The notes below the pieces were generated by a model. That model saw only the letters and a program-made list of their open reading frames with translations. It was not told the DNA's origin and did not search any database. Source: Zhihengliuella flava (GTDB taxonomy: Bacteria > Actinomycetota > Actinomycetes > Actinomycetales > Micrococcaceae). From it: DNA of 64,000 nt. The stretch spans positions 868,001-932,000 of the forward strand of contig NZ_JADOTZ010000001.1 of assembly GCF_015751895.1 (NCBI RefSeq). Reading direction: 5' to 3'. Made by a program: the position numbers and the translations under genes. Shown here in pieces: positions 54,424 through 64,000 of this stretch. How positions within the stretch are numbered: position 1 is the stretch's first letter; every line of letters starts with the position of its first letter.

Positions 54424-55140
54424 ATGAATTTGCCTCCCGGTACCGTCACGATCCCGGTCACCGCCACGACGCCGCGCGGCACGGTGAACACTGAGGTCAG
54501 CGGCGCGTGGGTGGCGGCCAGCCAGCCGCATAGTGTCGTCGTCCTCGCCCACGGCGCCGGCGCCGGGCGTGAGCATCCGTTTCTTACCGGGTTCGCGGGC
54601 GCGCTGGCCGCGGAAGGGCACGCGGTGTTGAGCTTCAATTTTCCCGCGATGGATGCCGGCAAAAAGTTTCCCGACCGTCCTCCACTGGCGGTGGGCACGT
54701 GGGACGCCGTTCTCGCCTACGCTGCCGGGGTGGCGGAGACGACGACGGGGCGCATCTGGGCGGCCGGCAAGTCCTTCGGGGCGCGGATGGCCTCGCTGGC
54801 GGCCGCTGGGGAGGAGCTGGAGCGGCCCATGACCCCGGCCGGGCTGATCTATCTGGGGTATCCGCTGCACGCGCCGGGAAAGCCGGAGAAGCTGCGGGAC
54901 GGGCACCTCGACGGGCTCGCCGTTCCGCAGCTCTTTGTCGAGGGCACACGGGACGCCTTCGCACGGATCGACCTCATGGAGGCGGTGGCCGAACGGTTGA
55001 TGGCTCCGGCCGGTTCCCGCGTGGAGGTCGAATGGGTCGAGGGCGCGGATCATTCGTTCAATATCAAGGGGCATCGCCGGCCCCCGGAGGAGTGCGGCGC
55101 CTCCTTGGCCCCTGCCGTGGATCGCTTCCTGCGGGCTTAA
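54424..55140 (+). CDS. Alpha/beta hydrolase (dienelactone-hydrolase-like)
   Basis: A 238-residue cytosolic hydrolase. VVVLAHGAGAGREHPFL gives the oxyanion loop. The nucleophile elbow is GKSFGARM, the acid is in VEGTRDAFAR, and the His is in EGADHSFNIKG. This set matches the small KANL3/Tex30-like group of alpha/beta hydrolases. Substrate unknown. ATG 54424 is chosen because the product then starts at the first beta strand; in-frame sequence upstream is not supported. Confidence 0.83.
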   Translation: MNLPPGTVTIPVTATTPRGTVNTEVSGAWVAASQPHSVVVLAHGAGAGREHPFLTGFAGALAAEGHAVLSFNFPAMDAGKKFPDRPPLAVGTWDAVLAYAAGVAETTTGRIWAAGKSFGARMASLAAAGEELERPMTPAGLIYLGYPLHAPGKPEKLRDGHLDGLAVPQLFVEGTRDAFARIDLMEAVAERLMAPAGSRVEVEWVEGADHSFNIKGHRRPPEECGASLAPAVDRFLRA

Positions 55141-55148
55141 CGCCGAAC

Positions 55149-59683
<4,535 letters not shown>

Positions 59684-59742
59684 GCTGTCCTCAGGTGGGC
59701 TGTGAAGTACCTGAAGAGTTGACCAGTAGCTCTCGACCGTCC

Positions 59743-59760
59743 GGTGGACGCGAGGTTAAC
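59743..59760 (-). promoter_or_regulatory. Possible PHO-box-like direct repeat before the large phosphoesterase
   Basis: On the minus strand GTTAACC-N4-GTCCACC forms a direct repeat with an 11-base period, like actinobacterial PHO boxes (GTTCACC units), 60-77 bases before ATG 59683. Proposed, not proven. Confidence 0.35.
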
Positions 59761-59777
59761 GACTACTCAGGAATACC

Positions 59778-60482
59778 TTAAGCCTTCGTCCCGACGATGC
59801 GGGCCAGCAGGTCCCCCAGCTCGGCCGGGCGCGTCAGCTGCGGCCAGTGCCCGGTGGGCAGCTCGTGAATCGCCAGGTCATCGAGCTGGGCGAGCTCCGC
59901 CGTCTCCGGCACCCCGGCCTCCATCCAACTCCGGATCTGTTCTTCCGTGAATTCGCAGGCGATCACGTGGGATTCGATGCCGAGGCGGGCCGGGTTGGAC
60001 ACCGCCACCGGCTCGGTCGCGACGAGCGCGGGCTCGGGAACGGCCATCAGCCGGAACTGGTCGCGGAGTTCGGGGGTCAGGTCCCGCAGATCGGCCTCTT
60101 CGAAGACGTCCCATGCCGGCAGCGGCAGCGAGCAGCCGCTGGCGGGCAGTTCGTCATTGATCACCCCGCCGTCGGGCAGCGGGATCGCGTCCACGTAGAT
60201 CACCCGGCCGACCTTCTCCGGGCGGGCCTCAGCGGCTCCTTGGACGATCACGGCTCCGCCGGAATGCCCCACGAGGCTCACGGGGCCATCCACGGAGTCG
60301 AGGACGTCGACGACGGCGTCAATATGGGTGCGCAGTCCAATCCCATGACGGGACGCGATGGGCGATTCCTTGCCCGGCAGCGTCATGGCGAGGCAGCGAT
60401 GACCGCTCGCTTCGAGGCCGCCGGTGGCGGCATTCCAGGAGTCGCCGCTAAGCCAAAAACCGGGGATGAGAATGACGTCCAT
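59778..60482 (-). CDS. Alpha/beta hydrolase
   Basis: A 234-residue cytosolic hydrolase. N-terminal VILIPGFWLSGDSWN gives the oxyanion loop, VGHSGGAVIV holds the nucleophile Ser (about residue 74), and ELPTGHWPQLTRP the catalytic His near the C-terminus. It is close to short esterase/EstC-like proteins that act on small esters; the substrate is unknown. ATG 60482 follows TAGGCT plus 6 bases (leaderless). Confidence 0.85.
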   Translation of the reverse strand: MDVILIPGFWLSGDSWNAATGGLEASGHRCLAMTLPGKESPIASRHGIGLRTHIDAVVDVLDSVDGPVSLVGHSGGAVIVQGAAEARPEKVGRVIYVDAIPLPDGGVINDELPASGCSLPLPAWDVFEEADLRDLTPELRDQFRLMAVPEPALVATEPVAVSNPARLGIESHVIACEFTEEQIRSWMEAGVPETAELAQLDDLAIHELPTGHWPQLTRPAELGDLLARIVGTKA

Positions 60483-60488
60483 CCGCCC

Positions 60489-60494
60489 AGCCTA
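60489..60494 (-). promoter_or_regulatory. -10 element TAGGCT, leaderless promoter
   Basis: Minus-strand TAGGCT, 6-base spacer, ATG 60482. Confidence 0.5.
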
Positions 60495-60595
60495 CGTCGC
60501 CGAATTCAACTTGGGCAGTGGCGCACCCGCTCACGCCGTGCAGGCACGGGCAGCCCGCCGCCGTCGTGCCCGGGGCGGCCGAGCCAGAGCGACCG

Positions 60596-61804
60596 TCAGG
60601 CGCGCAGGCGAGCGACGCGCCACACGCGCCGCGGCCGGCCCGTGCGAGCGTTGCGCGCGGGCGGCTGTCCCCGCCCCACGAGGGCGGCGAGCGCGACGCC
60701 CGCGAAGGTCAGCATGGCGCCCATGGACAAGGCCATCTGACCACCGAACAGGTCGATCAGGACGCCGGCGAGCGCGGAGCCGCCGGCGATCCCGACGAAC
60801 TGGGCGGTGGTGGACCAGCCGAAGGCCTCGGCCACGTCGCCGGCGGCCACGGCGTTGGAGGTCATGTGGGTGATGGCTGCAATGACCGGGGCGATGCCCG
60901 CGCCGGCGATGACGCCGGAGGCGAGCACCCACCAGAAGTCGGTGCTGACGGAGGCCAACGCGAGGCCAATGCCGACGAGCCCCAGCCGGCGGACCAGGGA
61001 CCAGCGAGTAAGCTCGCGCTGCCCGACGGCGAACCCGGCCACCAGCGAGGCGCAGCAGAGCACCGCCAGGATGAGGCCGGCTTGAATGCCTCCCTCACCA
61101 AAGGTGGCCACCGTGGCGGCCTCCAGCATGGCGGTCGCGGCGGAGATGACGAATCCGATGGCGAGCACCATGAGCAGCGCGTGGGAGCTGAGCACGGCGC
61201 CGAGCTTGCCGCTCGGCGCCTCCGGGCGGGCGCGCACCACCTGCGGCGAGGCGAGGAACCAGACGCCGCCGGCGGCCAGCAGCGCGGCGGCGGCGAGGAT
61301 GCCGAGAGCGCTGTGCACGTTCAAGGAGAGGAACGTGACCATGACCGGCCCGATGATCCAGATGACCTCCTGCACGGAGGCGTCAAAGGAGAACAAGGCG
61401 GTGCGTTGGGCGGGCGGCACCATGGACGGGTAGAGGGACCGGGCCGCGGGCTGGATCGGGGGCGTGGAGACGCCGGCGATGAAGGCGATCACGGTGTAGA
61501 GCGGCACGGAGAGGTTCGGGATGGCCAGGGAGACGGTGGCCAGCGCGGAAATGGTCAGGGTCACGCCTACCACGCGGAACATACCGAACCGCTCGAAGAT
61601 ACGGCTGGTCAACGGCCCGGCGACTGCCTGGCCGATGGCGAGCGCGGCGAGGACGAGGCCTGCGGCGGTATAGGAGGCGTGCTGGTGCTCGATGTGGATC
61701 AGCGCGGCCAGCGCGAGCATGCCGGCCGGGAACCGCGCGATCAGCTGGGAGATCACAATCCGGAAGACGCCTGGGGTTCGGAAAAGGTCGCGGTAGCTGG
61801 TCAC
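60596..61804 (-). CDS. MFS transporter
   Basis: A 402-residue major facilitator with 12 segments. It begins TSYRDLFRTPGVFRIVISQLIARFPAGML, a pattern common in actinobacterial drug/metabolite-efflux MFS proteins; VLAALAIGQAVAGPLTSRIFERFGMFRVV carries the loop 2-3 region. The start is GTG 61804, with TACGGT 6 bases upstream (leaderless). Divergent from an XRE-cupin regulator, with a perfect dyad just upstream of the -10, so it is probably that regulator's target. Cargo unknown. Confidence 0.87.
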   Translation of the reverse strand: MTSYRDLFRTPGVFRIVISQLIARFPAGMLALAALIHIEHQHASYTAAGLVLAALAIGQAVAGPLTSRIFERFGMFRVVGVTLTISALATVSLAIPNLSVPLYTVIAFIAGVSTPPIQPAARSLYPSMVPPAQRTALFSFDASVQEVIWIIGPVMVTFLSLNVHSALGILAAAALLAAGGVWFLASPQVVRARPEAPSGKLGAVLSSHALLMVLAIGFVISAATAMLEAATVATFGEGGIQAGLILAVLCCASLVAGFAVGQRELTRWSLVRRLGLVGIGLALASVSTDFWWVLASGVIAGAGIAPVIAAITHMTSNAVAAGDVAEAFGWSTTAQFVGIAGGSALAGVLIDLFGGQMALSMGAMLTFAGVALAALVGRGQPPARNARTGRPRRVWRVARLRA

Positions 61805-61810
61805 CGCCCC

Positions 61811-61853
61811 ACCGTACCGTAGCGTGCAGAATACTGCATCATGCGGTGCATCA
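61811..61853 (-). promoter_or_regulatory. MFS promoter with TGCAG-N4-CTGCA dyad and TGCATCA repeats
   Basis: TACGGT (61816-61811, minus strand) lies 6 bases before GTG 61804. The perfect dyad TGCAG-AATA-CTGCA (61825-61838) then covers about -21 to -34, between -10 and -35. A direct repeat TGCATCA (61835 and 61847, 12-base period) overlaps it. Likely binding site of the divergently encoded XRE-cupin regulator. Confidence 0.6.
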
Positions 61854-61950
61854 CAGGGTGAGGCGTCCGGTGGGCGCCCGGCCCCCGTGATCTCCGGCCC
61901 ACCCCGTTAGACTGATCTTCACCCCGTGCCCGCCACCGACGAGGATCTAC

Positions 61951-62526
61951 GTGACCGAGAATCAGGACATCGCCGCACTGATCGGCCAGCGCGTGCGCGC
62001 GTTGCGCGGTAAGCGGGCCTGGACGCTGGACGATTTGGCGGCCCGCTCCGGCGTGAGTCGCCGGACGCTGGTGACCATCGAGCAAGGGCAGGCCAACCCC
62101 TCCATCGCCGTGCTGTCCTCGATCAGCGACGCGCTCGGCGTCGCCTTCGTCTCCCTCGTGGAGACGGGCCCCAGCGAACAGATTCAGGTGGTCAGGGCTG
62201 GTCAGGGACCGCGCTTGTGGGAAGGGAACGACGGCGGCTCGGCGCACCTTGCGGGGTCTCTGCCCGGGACGAACATCGCGGAGCTCTGGGAGTTCCGCAT
62301 GTCCCCCGGCGAAGGCTACCTCGGCCAACCTCACCCTGGCGGCACACGAGAGCTCGTGCACGTGGCCTCAGGCGAACTGACCCTCAGCGTCCTCGATCAG
62401 GAATTCGTTCTGAAGGCCGGTGACGCGGCCACGCACCCGGCCGACGTCGCCCACGGCTACCGGAACACGGGCACCCGCACCGCGGTGTTCTCCAACGTGG
62501 TGCAGTACCCCAACCCGCAGGAGTAG
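61951..62526 (+). CDS. XRE family regulator with C-terminal cupin domain
   Basis: A 191-residue regulator. N-terminal helix-turn-helix (about 8-65: IGQRVRALRGKRAWTLDDLAARSGVSRRTLVTIEQGQ) and C-terminal cupin (about 110-185: HPGGTRELVHVASGELTL, LKAGDAATHPADVAHGYRN). In this family the cupin binds a small ligand and the HTH represses adjacent transporter or catabolic genes. GTG 61951 has GAGGAT upstream; TAGACT (61908-61913) is a likely -10. Divergent from the MFS gene, which is the natural target. Confidence 0.9.
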   Translation: MTENQDIAALIGQRVRALRGKRAWTLDDLAARSGVSRRTLVTIEQGQANPSIAVLSSISDALGVAFVSLVETGPSEQIQVVRAGQGPRLWEGNDGGSAHLAGSLPGTNIAELWEFRMSPGEGYLGQPHPGGTRELVHVASGELTLSVLDQEFVLKAGDAATHPADVAHGYRNTGTRTAVFSNVVQYPNPQE

Positions 62527-62532
62527 CGCAGG

Positions 62533-63372
62533 CTACTGAGCCATGCCCGCCATCTTCTTGGCGATGATAGTGATGGCCCTGGAGGGCATGATGCGGGCCA
62601 TGCGGTCCATCATCACGGCGTCTTTGCCGATGAGCACGCGTTGCTTGTTGCCCTCGATGGCCCGGACCATCTCCGCCGCGGCGTCGTAGGCGCTCGTCAT
62701 CTGGTGCTTGGCGGGCTTCTTGGCCTTCTTCCGCTTCTTGCCCGCGGGGATTTCCTCGGGTACCGATCGTTCCCGCATCTGGGCGCCGGAGTTCTTGGAA
62801 ATCTCCGTTTCAATGGCCCCGGGGAACACCACGGACACGGCCAGCTTGGTTCCCTGGTGCTCAGCGATCAGCCCTTCGGTGAACAACTTCACCGCCGCTT
62901 TGGAGGCGCCGTAGGCGCTCTGACCCGGGAACGGAATGAGGCTGCCCATGCTGGCAACGTTCATCAGCGTTGCCGGCGGTCCGGCCATCAGGTCCGGCAG
63001 GAACGCTGTGGTGGTGTTGACCGTGCCCCAGAAGTTCACGTTCATCACGCGCTCGATCGCGGAGCGGTCCAGTTCGGAGATCGGCTTGAAATCGTGAATG
63101 ATCCCGGCCACGTTGATGAGGCCATTCACCTGCCCGTGAATCTGCTTCACTTGGGCCGGTAGGGCTTCGACGGCCTCGCGGTCAGTGATGTTGAGGGCGT
63201 GAGTGGAGAGCTTGTCTCCGGCATTGGCCAAGCGCACGGTTTCCTCCAGTGCGGCCTCGTTGAGGTCAACGGCGGCAACCCGCGCGTTCTTGCCGAGGAG
63301 CTGGAACACTACCTCGCGTCCGATGCCCGCTCCACCGCCGGTCACCACAAACACCTTGTCGATCGTTTCCAT
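62533..63372 (-). CDS. Short-chain dehydrogenase/reductase (SDR)
   Basis: A 279-residue classical SDR. Rossmann motif VVTGGGAGIGREV (about residues 8-20), NVAG in LINVAGIIHDF, catalytic Ser in MNVASMGSL and Tyr-Lys in SAYGASKAAVK. An unusual Lys-rich insertion (GKKRKKAKKPAKH, about residues 215-227) follows the substrate loop; the C-terminal part is also basic and may touch membrane or nucleic acid. Substrate unknown. GAGGAGAAG directly before ATG 63372 fixes the start over in-frame codons up to 63414. Confidence 0.88.
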   Translation of the reverse strand: METIDKVFVVTGGGAGIGREVVFQLLGKNARVAAVDLNEAALEETVRLANAGDKLSTHALNITDREAVEALPAQVKQIHGQVNGLINVAGIIHDFKPISELDRSAIERVMNVNFWGTVNTTTAFLPDLMAGPPATLMNVASMGSLIPFPGQSAYGASKAAVKLFTEGLIAEHQGTKLAVSVVFPGAIETEISKNSGAQMRERSVPEEIPAGKKRKKAKKPAKHQMTSAYDAAAEMVRAIEGNKQRVLIGKDAVMMDRMARIMPSRAITIIAKKMAGMAQ

Positions 63373-63474
63373 GCTTCTCCTCATCTCAGGGCCGGGCCGC
63401 GGCGCTGTCCACACCGTAGGTCTCTGACACGCATAATTTCATGCGCGCCAGTCAGGCGCCATGGTCCGGGCCCA

Positions 63475-63480
63475 TACTAT
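63475..63480 (+). promoter_or_regulatory. -10 element TACTAT, leaderless promoter
   Basis: TACTAT, 6-base spacer, ATG 63487. Confidence 0.5.
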
Positions 63481-63486
63481 GGAGTC

Positions 63487-63792
63487 ATGACTGTGCCTGA
63501 GCAGGTCCCCACGGTGGTTGTCGCCGAGCGCAAGGGCGCCAGCATCACCTCGTTGGTGCTGGGGCTGGTCTCTATTCTGCTTGGCTTCACGATTCTGATT
63601 CCGATGGTGGGCCTTGCCTTCGGAATCCTCGGCTTAGTGCAGGAGCCCGCCGGCCGCGGCCCCGCCCTCGCCGGGGTCATCCTCAACTCGCTCACGATGA
63701 TCGCCTGGATTCTGCTGATCATCATCTTTCTGCCATTCCTCATCATGGCGCTGATCTATGGGATCGCGCCGAACGAGTCGGTCCCGGCCTAG
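63487..63792 (+). CDS. DUF4190-type small membrane protein
   Basis: A 101-residue protein with two long hydrophobic segments (about 20-50 and 62-92). The sequence ASITSLVLGLVSILLGF, then GLAFGILGLVQEPAGRGPALAGVILN, matches the DUF4190 pattern of two membrane helices joined by a Gly-rich loop. Function unknown. The start is set by the leaderless promoter; longer frames upstream run antisense to the SDR gene. Confidence 0.78.
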   Translation: MTVPEQVPTVVVAERKGASITSLVLGLVSILLGFTILIPMVGLAFGILGLVQEPAGRGPALAGVILNSLTMIAWILLIIIFLPFLIMALIYGIAPNESVPA

Positions 63793-63893
63793 GCGCGTGG
63801 CGGGCCACCTGACCCGTGCGCACTCCCAGCGTGCGTCCGGCCAGCGGCCCTAAACTGGCCTCTCCTGAACGCTCCCCGAACGGATTGTCCCCG

Positions 63894-64000
63894 ATGCACC
63901 GTGCACCGCTGACCTTGGCCGGAAACTCCCACCTGGTGCACTTCCAGCGCGCCATCGACATGGGCGCCACACCGGCGCCCCGCCGGCCCCTCCAGTTCCA
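63894..64000 (+). CDS. Possible start of a further gene, cut by window end
   Basis: ATG 63894 opens a frame of 35 codons to the window edge (MHRAPLTLAGNSHLVHF...). There is no Shine-Dalgarno; TAAACT (63851-63856) could be a -10. The product is not recognised, and the frame may not be coding. Confidence 0.3.
   Translation, partial: MHRAPLTLAGNSHLVHFQRAIDMGATPAPRRPLQF

Overview
This 64 kb window is ordinary core chromosome of a high-GC actinobacterium. It is probably a member of the Micrococcales close to the Micrococcaceae (Arthrobacter-like). The evidence is strong GC bias at third codon positions, many GTG and TTG starts, a monomeric NADP-isocitrate dehydrogenase, a PerM-like DUF6350 protein near purN, and many apparently leaderless promoters. 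There are no rRNA or tRNA genes, insertion sequences, phage genes or CRISPR arrays, and no clearly broken genes. The assignment rests on reading the sequence, not on database searches.

Layout. Bases 1-5400 hold the end of sdhB, a lone alpha/beta hydrolase, and a minus-strand block (xth, trpS, 2'-5' RNA ligase-like protein, YihY/BrkB-like membrane protein) with a small membrane protein. Bases 5470-8600 hold a VOC protein and a three-gene ABC-2 exporter operon. Next come a NhaC-type antiporter and a macrolide phosphotransferase-like kinase. Bases 11400-14800 are a one-carbon/purine locus: glyA-folD behind a clear ZTP riboswitch, with purU divergent. Bases 14900-19700 hold rlmC, a gamma-carbonic anhydrase-like protein, a self-regulated ArsR-type regulator/MFS pair and a bile-acid-type symporter. 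Bases 19900-25140 are a complete peptide-type ABC importer operon, closed by a 21-bp perfect hairpin. It is followed by icd, a BadF-type kinase, purH, an NRAMP-like transporter and an MFS transporter.

Bases 34100-38200 hold a cytosolic-looking subtilase, two CNNM/HlyC-type transporter genes and an 85-residue protein resembling a subtilase propeptide. Then come purN, a DinB protein, membrane proteins including DUF6350, a TauE/SafE protein and a GT4 glycosyltransferase. hpaH-hpaI (end of homoprotocatechuate breakdown) and a Tat-exported amidohydrolase follow. The last 15 kb is rich in exported proteins. It has two secreted calcineurin-like phosphoesterases, one a 1486-residue protein with lamin-tail domains and a tail encoded by 31 perfect copies of a hexanucleotide, and an exported acetamidase/formamidase-like protein. 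An XRE-cupin regulator divergent from an MFS transporter, an SDR enzyme and a DUF4190-type protein close the window.

The most informative non-coding signals are these. (1) The ZTP riboswitch before glyA. (2) A recurring TANNNT element 6-7 bases before the start codon of about 18 genes, which suggests leaderless mRNAs and decides several starts. (3) Dyad operators over the promoters of the ArsR-type regulator, the ABC exporter, the FMN reductase and the XRE-cupin/MFS pair. (4) A terminator-like hairpin in the leader of a secreted phosphoesterase. (5) Possible PHO-box-like repeats before phosphate-linked genes. No wholly new multi-gene system is evident. The best candidates for novelty are the repeat-tailed phosphoesterase, the subtilase with a stand-alone propeptide-like protein, and the divergent NRAMP and macrolide-kinase proteins with altered active-site motifs.
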